A stretch of 64,000 bases of DNA from positions 682,001 to 746,000 of the forward strand of contig OY969802.1 in assembly GCA_963703235.1 (NCBI GenBank). The letters run 5' to 3'. A model generated the notes under the pieces. That model saw only the letters and a list, made by a program, of their open reading frames with translations, was not told the DNA's origin and searched no databases. A program made the position numbers and the translations under genes. Numbering within the stretch: the first letter of the stretch is position 1; each line of letters begins with the position of its first letter. The stretch is from VRUE01 sp963703235. Its GTDB lineage: Bacteria > Actinomycetota > Thermoleophilia > Solirubrobacterales > 70-9. Positions 27,130 to 34,580 of this stretch are shown here, piece by piece.

Positions 27130-28608
27130 CTACGCGCCCTCGTCGGCTGCCGCGAGCTGGGTCTCCAGCTCCTCGGTCGAGCCGGCCTGGGGAACGTCTT
27201 CGAGGCGCTCGCGCGGGCGCCGGTAGATCGCGAACAGCAGCCCCAGCAGGAGCAGGGCGGCGACCGCGAAGCCGATCTCGACGCGGCGGAACTCGTCCCC
27301 GATCGGGGCCAGGAAGCACCAGGCGACGAAGAAGGCGGCGCAGGCGACCCAGCGCGCGGATGCGCGCCGCACCTGTCCCTGGGCGAGGCAGGCCTGGTTG
27401 ACGGTGACCGAGCTCAGGTAGAGCCCCATGCCGGCGGTCACCAGCAGCAGCCCGGCGCGGTCGTAGCTGAACTTGTCGCTGAAGGCGAGCTGCATCAGCT
27501 GCGGGCCGGCGGCCAGGACCACCAGCGCGACGACCGCGGTGAAGCCGGCGATCGCCAGCAGCACCATCCGCACCGAGCGCTGGAACTCCCCCTCGCTGCC
27601 CCGCTCCTCGCTCGCGTGCAGGCTGGTCAGGTGGGGGAGGATGCTGGTCGAGACCGCCTGGAAGAGCTGCAGCGGCGCCCGCGCGATCATCAGCACGTTG
27701 AAGATGAAGCCGGCCGCCGCGGCGCCCTCGAGCCCGCGCACGATCAACGGCCCGGCATTGAGGAAGACCTGCTCGCCGAGCATGATCAGCAGCACCGCGG
27801 CGGCGAAGCCGGTTCCGTGAGCCAGCGTGAACTCGTCATCGTCGCGCTCCGGCGCGCGGGTCCTGTCGCGGGTGGAGGGGGGCGCTGCGGGCGAGGGCGT
27901 CCTCGGCCCCCCTCCACCCACGCCACCCGCGCGAGGATCGGAATTGCGTCGCGCACGTCGTGCGAACGCAGCGGGCACCACAAGCAAGCTCAAAGAGGGG
28001 GCGGCGACGATTCCGATCGCGACGGCCGACTGGCCGCTCAGGAGGCCGACCGCGACTAGGACGGCGAACAGCGTCCGGAAGACCGACTCGGAGAGGATCA
28101 TCGCCGCGAAGAGGCCGAAGCGGCGGTGCCCGGCCAGGTAGCCGCGGGCGAAGTAGCTGGCGGCGTAGAAGAGGACCGCCAGCAGGAAGACCCAGTAGAG
28201 CGTTTCGTTGCCGCTCAGCAGGCCGTCTTCGATCGGCCCGCGCAGGGCGAGGGTGAGGACGGCGAAGGCCGCGGCGAGCCCGAGCTGGATCTTGGTTGCG
28301 ACCAGGGTCGGCTCGCGGACCGGTTCGCCCCGCTCCAGGCGCTCGGAGATGTGGCGGGAGAGCAGCTGGTCGACCGGGCGATAGAGGGTCGAGACGGTGA
28401 TGAAGACGGCCGACCAGACGACGGTGATCTCGCCGTAGTCGGGCTTGGAGAGGACGTGGGAGGCGATGAAGAAGTAGACGTAGGTGATGACGCCGGTGAG
28501 GCCGACCCCGATCGCGAGGAAGCTCGCGGTCCTGCCGTACTCGGCCGTCGCCGAGCTGCCCCCGGCCGCCGGGCCCCGGGCGCCGGGCAGCCTCTCTCGC
28601 AGCCCCAT
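27130..28608 (-). CDS. Polysaccharide flippase-like membrane protein (Wzx/MATE superfamily)
   Basis: 492 residues from ATG 28608. Many hydrophobic segments are arranged in two halves, with an amphipathic start (YGRTASFLAIGVGLTGVITY) and the late segment ADGLYL-type pattern typical of O-antigen and polysaccharide exporters. Between the halves, about residues 225-255, is a disordered Pro/Arg/Gly-rich cytoplasmic linker coded partly by a GC-rich hairpin (27870-27919). The gene is coupled to the upstream glycosyltransferase through an ATGA overlap at 28605-28608, so the pair probably builds and exports a lipid-linked glycan. The substrate is unknown. Confidence 0.8.
   Translation of the reverse strand: MGLRERLPGARGPAAGGSSATAEYGRTASFLAIGVGLTGVITYVYFFIASHVLSKPDYGEITVVWSAVFITVSTLYRPVDQLLSRHISERLERGEPVREPTLVATKIQLGLAAAFAVLTLALRGPIEDGLLSGNETLYWVFLLAVLFYAASYFARGYLAGHRRFGLFAAMILSESVFRTLFAVLVAVGLLSGQSAVAIGIVAAPSLSLLVVPAAFARRARRNSDPRAGGVGGGGPRTPSPAAPPSTRDRTRAPERDDDEFTLAHGTGFAAAVLLIMLGEQVFLNAGPLIVRGLEGAAAAGFIFNVLMIARAPLQLFQAVSTSILPHLTSLHASEERGSEGEFQRSVRMVLLAIAGFTAVVALVVLAAGPQLMQLAFSDKFSYDRAGLLLVTAGMGLYLSSVTVNQACLAQGQVRRASARWVACAAFFVAWCFLAPIGDEFRRVEIGFAVAALLLLGLLFAIYRRPRERLEDVPQAGSTEELETQLAAADEGA
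27870..27919. repeat. Hairpin inside the flippase coding sequence
   Basis: A 14-bp perfect inverted repeat (27870-27883 with 27906-27919, arm GGGTGGAGGGGGGC) encloses 22 nt. It encodes part of a low-complexity Gly/Pro linker between the two halves of the flippase (about residues 230-247). The position in a flexible linker suggests a tolerated insertion of palindromic DNA rather than selected protein sequence. Confidence 0.6.
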
Positions 28609-29594
28609 CAGCGGTCCGGCGCGCCGCGCTCGTAGTGCGAGGGCTCGACGCCGAGTGCCAGCTCGACCCGCCGCACCCGCTCGAAGACGCGCTGGGTCAT
28701 CACCCGTTGGCCGGCGAGCAGGTCGCCGATCACGCCCAGCGCCAGCAGCTGCAGGGCGGCGATGAAGAGGACGGCGCCGAGGATCAGCGACTGGACGTGA
28801 CCGCTGCTGTCGCCGTTGAGGATCCAGTCGAGCAGGAAGGGCATCCAGGCGGCGAGCGCCAGCAGGGCGACGAGGAGTCCCGCCGAGGCGAACACCCGCA
28901 GCGGCTCGTAGCGGACGTAGATGCGGAGGATCGAGAGCGCGTTGCGGCGGACGTAGGCGCCGGTCGTGCGGAACAGCCTCGACTCGCGGGTCTGCGGGTT
29001 GACCCCGATCTCGGTCTCCTCGACGGCGACCAGCATCTTTCCCGCCTGGATCAGGCTCTCCAGCGTGTAGGTGAAGTTGTCGACGACGAGCAGGCCCAGC
29101 GCCGCCTCGCGGTTGTAGGCGCGGAAGCCGGAGGTGGTGTCGGAGATCGCGGTGCCGGAGAGCTTGCGCACGACCCAGCTGCCGACCCGCTGCAGGGCTT
29201 TCTTCGAACCTGAGAAGTGCTCGATGCCGGCCACATGGCGGTCGCCGACGACGATGTCGGCCTCGCCGGCGAGGATCGGCGCCACCAGCCTCGCCACGTC
29301 GGCGCCGCGGTACTGGTTGTCGGCGTCGGTGTTGACGACGACGTCCGCACCCAGCTTGAGGCTGGCGTCGAGGCCGGCCTGGAAGGCTGCCGCCAGGCCC
29401 TTGTTGTTGGTCAGACGGACGATGTGCTCGACGCCGCTGCGGCGCGCCACCTCGACCGTCTCGTCGGTCGAGCCGTCGTCGACCACCAGCAGCTCGATCT
29501 CGTCGATCCCCTCGATCCGGCGCGGCAGGTCGGCGATCGTCGCCGACAGGGTCTGGGCCTCGTTCAGGCACGGGATCTGGACGATCAGCTTCAC
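28608..29594 (-). CDS. Membrane-anchored family 2 glycosyltransferase (polyprenol-phosphate type)
   Basis: 328 residues. The N-terminal GT-A domain has IPCLNEAQTL, VVDDGSTDET and NTDADNQYRG (nucleotide-sugar and metal-binding Asp residues), and DTTSGFRAYNR near residue 150, a motif of dolichol/undecaprenyl-phosphate glycosyltransferases. Two hydrophobic segments follow (about 233-253 and 266-290). Such enzymes load a sugar onto a polyprenyl phosphate at the membrane. It is coupled to the flippase gene, which supports a role in cell-envelope glycan assembly. The sugar is not identifiable. It is divergent from ribD with about 75 nt between the starts. Confidence 0.88.
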   Translation of the reverse strand: MKLIVQIPCLNEAQTLSATIADLPRRIEGIDEIELLVVDDGSTDETVEVARRSGVEHIVRLTNNKGLAAAFQAGLDASLKLGADVVVNTDADNQYRGADVARLVAPILAGEADIVVGDRHVAGIEHFSGSKKALQRVGSWVVRKLSGTAISDTTSGFRAYNREAALGLLVVDNFTYTLESLIQAGKMLVAVEETEIGVNPQTRESRLFRTTGAYVRRNALSILRIYVRYEPLRVFASAGLLVALLALAAWMPFLLDWILNGDSSGHVQSLILGAVLFIAALQLLALGVIGDLLAGQRVMTQRVFERVRRVELALGVEPSHYERGAPDR

Positions 29595-29647
29595 GTGGGC
29601 GATCAGGGTATCCGTAGGCTCCGTCGGCGCGGCAGTAGAATGATGTT

Positions 29648-29663
29648 GATTGACGAGTCAATC
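29648..29663. promoter_or_regulatory. Short inverted repeat upstream of ribD
   Basis: GATTGAC and GTCAATC form a perfect 7-bp inverted repeat with a 2-nt spacer, 7 nt before ATG 29670 and 54 nt upstream of the divergent glycosyltransferase. It could be an operator for the riboflavin operon, or could overlap its promoter. No FMN riboswitch consensus is visible in this short gap. Chance is not excluded. Confidence 0.3.
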
Positions 29664-29669
29664 GGTCGT

Positions 29670-30725
29670 ATGAACTCCCAGCTGACAGGCATGGAACGAG
29701 CGCACCTGAGGCGCGCTCTGGAGCTGGCCGAGGGCGGGCAGGGGCGGGTCAGCCCGAATCCGCTGGTGGGAGCTGTGATCGTGCGGGACGACGAGACGAT
29801 CGGCGAGGGGTTCCACGCCGAGCTGGGCGATCTGCACGCCGAGCGGGCGGCGCTGGAGGACTGCCGCCGGCGCGGCAAGGACCCGGCCGGGGCGACGATG
29901 TACGTGAGCCTGGAGCCCTGCGCTCACCAGGGGCGCCAGCCGCCCTGCACGGAGGCGATCCTCGAGGCCCGGATCGGCCGCGTCGTGATCGGCTCCGACG
30001 ACCCCTCCGAGAAGGCCTCCGGCCGCGGGCCGGGGATCCTCCGCGACGGCGGCGTCGAGGTCGAGTTCGCGGCCGGCGAGGAGGCGACCGCGGCGCGGCT
30101 GCTCAACCAGTCCTTCCGCAAGCACGCCCGCATCGGCCTGCCCCTGGTGATCCTGAAGCTGGCGATGTCGCTCGACGGTCAGACGATCACGCCCGAGGGG
30201 GACTCGCCCTGGATCTCGGGGGAGGAGAGCAGAGATCTTGTCCATCGCTGGCGAGCGGAAGCGGATGCCATCGCCGTCGGCATCGGCACCGTTCTGGCCG
30301 ACGATCCGTTGCTCACGGCCCGCGGTTTGGACGCAACCCGTCAGCCCCTCCGCGTCGTCTTCGACTCGCAGGCGCGACTACCGCTTGGCTCACAGCTCCT
30401 GGCGACGCTCGACGAGTCGCCGTTGCTGCTGGTCGTCTCGCCGCAGGCCGACTCGTCCCACCTGATCGCCCTGCGCGAAGCGGGCGCCGAGACCCTCGTC
30501 GCCGACGACGTCGAGGCCGCGCTGTTCGAGCTGGGTCGCCGCAACATCACGAGTCTCTTGCTCGAGGGCGGGGCGACCCTCGCTGCCGCCTTCGCCGATG
30601 CCGAACAGGTCGACGAATCCCGCATCTTCGTCGCCCCGATCCTGCTCGGCACAGAGAAGCGGCTCGCCTCCGTCGATCCGAACGCCGAGGACACGCTGGT
30701 CACGACCCGCTTCAAGGAGTGGTGA
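29670..30725 (+). CDS. ribD: Bifunctional riboflavin biosynthesis deaminase/reductase RibD
   Basis: 351 residues from ATG 29670; ATG 29640 and 29691 are alternatives, and the first conserved residues (MERAHLRRALELAE) begin at 29691. The N-terminal cytidine-deaminase-like domain has the zinc site HAERAAL and PCAHQGRQPPC. The C-terminal reductase domain starts near residue 145 (PLVILKLAMSLDGQ) and includes GIGTVLADDPLLTAR and LLLEGGATLAAAF. It carries out the second and third steps after GTP ring opening. It is the first gene of ribD-ribE-ribBA-ribH, which encodes the whole path to riboflavin apart from a phosphatase. Confidence 0.95.
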   Translation: MNSQLTGMERAHLRRALELAEGGQGRVSPNPLVGAVIVRDDETIGEGFHAELGDLHAERAALEDCRRRGKDPAGATMYVSLEPCAHQGRQPPCTEAILEARIGRVVIGSDDPSEKASGRGPGILRDGGVEVEFAAGEEATAARLLNQSFRKHARIGLPLVILKLAMSLDGQTITPEGDSPWISGEESRDLVHRWRAEADAIAVGIGTVLADDPLLTARGLDATRQPLRVVFDSQARLPLGSQLLATLDESPLLLVVSPQADSSHLIALREAGAETLVADDVEAALFELGRRNITSLLLEGGATLAAAFADAEQVDESRIFVAPILLGTEKRLASVDPNAEDTLVTTRFKEW

Positions 30726-30726
30726 C

Positions 30727-31332
30727 TTGTTCACCGGACTGATCCAGGATGTGGGCACGGTGGAGTCAGTCGAGGCTGGCGCCGACGGGGCGCGGCTGCG
30801 GATCGCGACCGAGCTCGGGCCGCAGATCGAGGCGGGCGACTCGGTCGCGGTCGACGGCGTCTGCCTGACCGCGGCCGACGCCGACGCCGGGGGGCTCGAA
30901 GCCGAGGCGATGAACCAGACGCTGGACGTCACCGCGCTCGGCGGCCTGGAGGCTGGCGGCCGCGTCAACCTCGAGCTGGCGGTGAAGGCCTCGGACCGGC
31001 TCGGCGGGCACATCGTCCAGGGCCACGTCGACGGCGTCGGCGAGGTCGCATCGGTCGAGGAGGACGGCTTCGCCAAGCGGCTGCGCCTCAACCTCGGGCC
31101 CAAGCTGACCCGTTACGCGATCGACAAGGGCTCGATCGCCCTTAGCGGCGTCAGCCTCACCGTCGCCGCGCTCGGCGACTACTGGATCGAGGTCTCGCTG
31201 ATCCCGGAGACGTTGGCGCGGACCAACCTCGGCGATGCCGAGCCCGGGCGCAAGCTGAACGTCGAGTGTGACGTGATTGCCAAGTACGTCGAGCGGATCG
31301 TGGGACCATTGGCCGGAAAGGAGCAGGCGTGA
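30727..31332 (+). CDS. ribE: Riboflavin synthase alpha chain
   Basis: 201 residues from TTG 30727, one base after the ribD stop. The start is set by the near-invariant N-terminus MFTGLIQDVGTV. Two lumazine-binding barrels are visible, the second beginning near residue 98 with GGHIVQGHVDGVGEV; each holds a conserved SVAVDGVCLT or SIALSGVSLT segment. The enzyme dismutates two 6,7-dimethyl-8-ribityllumazine molecules to riboflavin. TTG starts are uncommon elsewhere in the window. The stop overlaps the ribBA GTG start in a GTGA. Confidence 0.95.
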   Translation: MFTGLIQDVGTVESVEAGADGARLRIATELGPQIEAGDSVAVDGVCLTAADADAGGLEAEAMNQTLDVTALGGLEAGGRVNLELAVKASDRLGGHIVQGHVDGVGEVASVEEDGFAKRLRLNLGPKLTRYAIDKGSIALSGVSLTVAALGDYWIEVSLIPETLARTNLGDAEPGRKLNVECDVIAKYVERIVGPLAGKEQA

Positions 31333-32654
31333 GCCAGATGACGGATTCCCAGAAGAAAGAGAGCGTGGCGATCGAGGCGGACGCGAGTCCCTTTGCCTCG
31401 ATCGAGGAGGCGATCGAGGAGATCCGCCAGGGTCGCATCGTCGTCGTCTGCGACGACGAGGACCGCGAGAACGAGGGCGACCTGACGATGGCCGCCCAGT
31501 TCGCGACCCCGGAGGCGATCAACTTCATGGCCAAGGAGGCGCGCGGGCTGATCTGCCTGGCGCTGACGCCGGAGCGCTGCGACGAGCTCGGCCTCGACCT
31601 GATGGCGGCCAAGAACGAGACGCCGTTGCAGACCGCCTTCACGGTTGCGATCGAGGCCCGCGACGGGGTGACGACGGGGATCTCCGCCGCCGATCGCGCC
31701 CGCACGATCCAGGTCGCCGTCGACCCCGGCGCCAGCCCGCGCGACCTGGTCCAGCCCGGCCACGTCTTCCCACTCAAGGCCAAACCGGGCGGCGTGCTGG
31801 AGCGGACCGGGCAGACCGAGGCCGCCGTCGACCTGGCCCGGCTCGCCGGACTCAACCCGGCCGGGGTGATTTGCGAGGTGATGAACGAGGACGGGACGAT
31901 GGCTCGGGTGCCCGACCTGGTCCCCTACTGCGAGCGGCACGGCCTGAAGATGATCACCGTCGCCGACCTGATCGCCTACCGGCGCCGCACCGAGAAGCTG
32001 GTCGAGCGGGTCGTCGACACCGCCCTGCCGACCGCCTTCGGCGAGTTCACCGCGGTCGGCTACCGCTCCCTGGTCGACGACAAACACCACGTGGCGATGG
32101 TCAAGGGCGAGGTCGACGGCGCCGAGGACGTGCTCGTCCGCGTCCACAGCGAGTGCCTGACCGGCGACGTCTTCCACAGCATGCGCTGCGACTGCGGCGA
32201 ACAGCTCGCCTCGGCGCTGGCGATGATCGAGCAGGAGGGGCAGGGCGTCCTCCTCTACCTCTCGCAGGAGGGCCGCGGGATCGGCCTGCTCAACAAGCTG
32301 CGCGCCTACAAGCTGCAGGAGCAGGGGGCGGACACCGTCGAAGCCAACCTCAAGCTCGGTCTGCCCGCCGACCTGCGCGACTACGGGATCGGCGCCCAGA
32401 TCCTGGTCGACCTCGGCCTCACGAGCATCCGCATCCTCACCAACAACCCGAAGAAGATCCACGGCCTCGAGGGCTACGGCCTCTCGGTCTCGGAGCAGGT
32501 GCCGATCGAGGCCGTCCCCAACGCCCACAACGAGGCCTACCTGCGGGCCAAGCGCGACAAGCTCGGCCACGTCCTCCACCACCAGGGGCTCGCCCTCGAC
32601 GAGGAGATGATCCACGAGGAGGAGGAGCGGGACGCGGAGGCCGAGGGTGGCTGA
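31329..32654 (+). CDS. ribBA: 3,4-dihydroxy-2-butanone-4-phosphate synthase / GTP cyclohydrolase II
   Basis: 441 residues from GTG 31329. The N-terminal RibB domain (about 20-225) shows DDEDRENEGDL (metal-binding acidic cluster) and HVFPLKAKPGGV. The C-terminal RibA domain has the zinc ligands in CLTGDVFHSMRCDCG, then LYLSQEGRGIGLLNK and LTNNPKKIHGLEGYGL. The fusion supplies both precursors of the lumazine intermediate, from ribulose 5-phosphate and from GTP. Both active sites look complete. It overlaps ribE by 4 nt and ribH by 8 nt. Confidence 0.97.
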   Translation: MSQMTDSQKKESVAIEADASPFASIEEAIEEIRQGRIVVVCDDEDRENEGDLTMAAQFATPEAINFMAKEARGLICLALTPERCDELGLDLMAAKNETPLQTAFTVAIEARDGVTTGISAADRARTIQVAVDPGASPRDLVQPGHVFPLKAKPGGVLERTGQTEAAVDLARLAGLNPAGVICEVMNEDGTMARVPDLVPYCERHGLKMITVADLIAYRRRTEKLVERVVDTALPTAFGEFTAVGYRSLVDDKHHVAMVKGEVDGAEDVLVRVHSECLTGDVFHSMRCDCGEQLASALAMIEQEGQGVLLYLSQEGRGIGLLNKLRAYKLQEQGADTVEANLKLGLPADLRDYGIGAQILVDLGLTSIRILTNNPKKIHGLEGYGLSVSEQVPIEAVPNAHNEAYLRAKRDKLGHVLHHQGLALDEEMIHEEEERDAEAEGG

Positions 32655-33141
32655 GGAAGACGGGGCGTTCCTGGAGACGTTCGACGACGGCGAGCGGGCG
32701 ATCCTCTCCTCGCTGCGCTTCGCGGTCTGCGTCGGCCGCTTCTACGAGGACCTGGCGCAGCGGCTGCTGAAGGGCGCCGAGGAAGGGTTCGAGTTGGCCG
32801 GCGTCCCGGCCGCCTCGGTCAGGCACGCCTCGGTGCCCGGCGCCTACGAGCTGCCCTTCGCGGCGAAGCTGCACGCCCGTAGCGGCGAGTTCGCCGGCGT
32901 CGCCTGCCTCGGGGTGGTGATCCGCGGCGAGACCGACCATTACGACTTCGTCTGCGCCGAGGCCGCCCGCGGCATCCAGGACGTGCAGCTGGAGACAGGC
33001 GTCCCCTGTTCCTTCGGCGTCATCACCTGCGACACGATGGAGCAGGCGCTGGCCCGGGCCGGCGGCGGCAAGCGCGACCAGGGCCGCAACGCCGCCCTGA
33101 CCGTGGCGCGGATGGCCTTGCTGCAGCGGCGGCTAGGTTAG
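32647..33141 (+). CDS. ribH: 6,7-dimethyl-8-ribityllumazine synthase
   Basis: 164 residues from GTG 32647, inside the ribBA end. Family segments are VGRFYEDL (substrate-binding aromatic), VPGAYELPFAAK and CLGVVIRGETDHYDFVC with the catalytic His in the DHYDFV part, then GVITCDTMEQALARAGG. It condenses the RibB and RibD products to lumazine. It has a short acidic N-terminal extension. It is the last gene of the operon; the VapC-type gene on the other strand overlaps its end by 4 nt. Confidence 0.96.
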   Translation: MAEEDGAFLETFDDGERAILSSLRFAVCVGRFYEDLAQRLLKGAEEGFELAGVPAASVRHASVPGAYELPFAAKLHARSGEFAGVACLGVVIRGETDHYDFVCAEAARGIQDVQLETGVPCSFGVITCDTMEQALARAGGGKRDQGRNAALTVARMALLQRRLG

Positions 33142-33530
33142 AGAGCTCGAATAGCCGCGACCTGATAGCGCGTTATCTGGCGGTCCGAGGTAACGATCGT
33201 CAGGCCCTCGATCTGGGCTTGGGCGACGAGCATTCGGTCAAAGGGATCTCGATGGTGATGGGGCAGGGTCGCTATTGCGCGCGTGTGAGGTATCGAGATC
33301 GGTAGGAGCCTGAAGCGTTTTGCCACCAGCTGGGCCTCTAGGTCGTCGGGGTCTCGGAGCTTGCCGTAGGACTTCTTGATCGACAACTCCCAGGGGCTGA
33401 CGACGCTTACGAAGACATCGTTCTCTTCGGCGCCGATCGTGGCAGTCGCCTCTGCCGAGAGCCGATCGGGGCTCGTCAGCGCCCAGAACAGCGCGTTGGT
33501 GTCCAGCAGCAGCCTCAATCGCCCTTCCAA
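33138..33530 (-). CDS. vapC: PIN-domain toxin, VapC family
   Basis: 130 residues. PIN-domain acidic residues are visible: LLLDTNALFWA (first Asp), SPWELSIKKSYGKL (Glu), RDPFDRMLVAQA (third acidic, the hallmark of this VapC subgroup) and VTSDRQI (last Asp). VapC toxins are ribonucleases that cut tRNA or rRNA when released from VapB. The start lies inside the vapB end (16 nt overlap), antitoxin first, the normal order. All catalytic acids appear intact. Confidence 0.92.
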   Translation of the reverse strand: MEGRLRLLLDTNALFWALTSPDRLSAEATATIGAEENDVFVSVVSPWELSIKKSYGKLRDPDDLEAQLVAKRFRLLPISIPHTRAIATLPHHHRDPFDRMLVAQAQIEGLTIVTSDRQITRYQVAAIRAL

Positions 33531-33799
33531 AGGTCGTCCCCGCTTGGGAATATCTCGCTTTCCTCGAACATTTTTTCTATCTCTTTGTCGAACTCATAGA
33601 AGTCGGATGAGATCCAGACCTTCCCCTCCCAGCCGCCAAGTTTGCGGCGGCCCAGCTTCGGAATGGGCACCAGCTTCGCCGCCGGCTTGCCGGCACGGCT
33701 GATCACGATCTCCTCGCCGCCTTCGGCACGCTCGACCAGCTTCGAGAGATGGGTCTTCGCCTCGTGCATGTTCACCTGCTCTAAGTCCTCAGCCGCCAT
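33515..33799 (-). CDS. vapB: Antitoxin, Phd/YefM (VapB-like) family
   Basis: 94 residues from ATG 33799, preceded on this strand by a strong GGGGGAGAG ribosome binding site; a longer start at 33838 lacks one. The N-terminal part, VNMHEAKTHLSKLVERAEGGEEIVISR, is a Phd/YefM DNA-binding fold. The acidic C-terminus (EFDKEIEKMFEE) should wrap the toxin. The protein should repress its own promoter in the 76-bp gap toward rpmB, where short palindromes such as TTAGCTAA occur. Confidence 0.9.
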   Translation of the reverse strand: MAAEDLEQVNMHEAKTHLSKLVERAEGGEEIVISRAGKPAAKLVPIPKLGRRKLGGWEGKVWISSDFYEFDKEIEKMFEESEIFPSGDDLWKGD

Positions 33800-33875
33800 T
33801 TCTCTCCCCCTTCCACTCGAGCACTTGGCGATCTCCAAGTATTAGTCCACTTAGCTAACCTCATTTGAGGCTACC

Positions 33876-34079
33876 ATGCACGACCCGATGGCCAAGGTCT
33901 GTCATAGCTGTGGCAAGGGGCCGGCGTTCGGCAATTCCCGCAGCCACTCGATGGTCGCCACCAGGCGGCGCTTCGATCCGAACCTGCAGAAGGTGCGGAT
34001 CCAGGAGAACGGGCGCAAGCTGCGCGCTTACGTCTGCACGCGGTGCCTGAAGGCGAACAAGGTCACCAAGGCCGCGTAG
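33876..34079 (+). CDS. rpmB: 50S ribosomal protein L28
   Basis: 67 residues from ATG 33876. GAGG at 33867-33870 lies 5 nt upstream, favouring this start over ATG 33888, which gives the usual MAKVC beginning. It is a zinc-type (C+) L28 with CHSCG near the start and CTRC near the end, and the core KGPAFGNSRSHSM and TRRRFDPNLQKVRI. The GAGG lies in a small hairpin (CCTC with GAGG, 33859-33870) that could mask it. The gene stands alone between the toxin-antitoxin pair and a 0.5 kb gene-free stretch. Confidence 0.96.
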   Translation: MHDPMAKVCHSCGKGPAFGNSRSHSMVATRRRFDPNLQKVRIQENGRKLRAYVCTRCLKANKVTKAA

Positions 34080-34084
34080 CACTC

Positions 34085-34239
34085 GGTAGAGGGAGCCGGT
34101 TGTCCTCCGAGCGAATTGATGTCGCACGCCCTGCGGGCTTAGCGACGGATCTCGTGCGCGGCTAACGCCGCACAAACATCAGATTGCATGTCGCGGCCTA
34201 CGGCCACATTCGCTCGGAGGACAACCGGCTCCCTCTACC
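34085..34239. repeat. Palindromic element C, copy 1 (variable stem, conserved core)
   Basis: A perfect 32-bp inverted repeat (34085-34116 with 34208-34239) encloses 91 nt, starting 5 nt after the rpmB stop. The enclosed sequence is related to the reverse complement of the one in copy 2 at 34365: both share GAATTGATGTCGCACG at one end, CAGATTGCAT inside and ACATTC at the other. Internal small hairpins differ in sequence but keep pairing (GCCC-TGC-GGGC here, GCGC-TTC-GCGC in copy 2). The outer stems of the two copies are unrelated apart from the terminal GAAT/ATTC. Confidence 0.8.
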
Positions 34240-34364
34240 CAGCGCTGGCAGCCAACGCAAGCTTCCATTCCGTGGGCCGTTTGCAACGTCGCGAGCGCGC
34301 TGAGTCACACAGCTTTCGCGAGTCGGATGAGTTGCCACGAGTTCAGGAGACCGTGACGCGTAGG

Positions 34365-34506
34365 AGGGATGGCAACTCCCTCCCCGGGAATGTCGCGAAG
34401 CGGCGAAATGCAATCTGTCATCTGCGCGGCGAAGCCGCGCTCCAACACAGTCGCCAAGCGCGAAGCGCGTGCGACATCAATTCACGGGGAGGGAGTTGCC
34501 ATCCCT
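34365..34506. repeat. Palindromic element C, copy 2 (inverted)
   Basis: A perfect 22-bp inverted repeat (34365-34386 with 34485-34506, starting AGGGATGGCAACTC) encloses 98 nt that match copy 1 in reverse orientation. An internal hairpin GCGCGGC-TTC-GCCGCGC is perfect. The element ends 74 nt before the DAK2-domain gene. Together the two copies fill most of the gene-free stretch 34080-34580; the 125 nt between them (34240-34364) show no gene. Confidence 0.8.
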
Positions 34507-34580
34507 TCCCCGCATTGCGGGCTCTTGCGGGAAGTAACTCCCCGTCCCTTGTCTGTGCCGGTGACTAGATTCTCTTGACG

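Noticed and set aside
27130..29661. A single 843-codon minus-strand frame reading through both glycosyltransferase and flippase regions
   Set aside because: The first 350 codons are a shifted reading of the glycosyltransferase; the flippase proper starts at ATG 28608 and the glycosyltransferase is intact in its own frame.
29595..29669. FMN riboswitch ahead of the riboflavin operon
   Set aside because: The 75-nt gap lacks the conserved FMN aptamer segments; only a short inverted repeat is seen.
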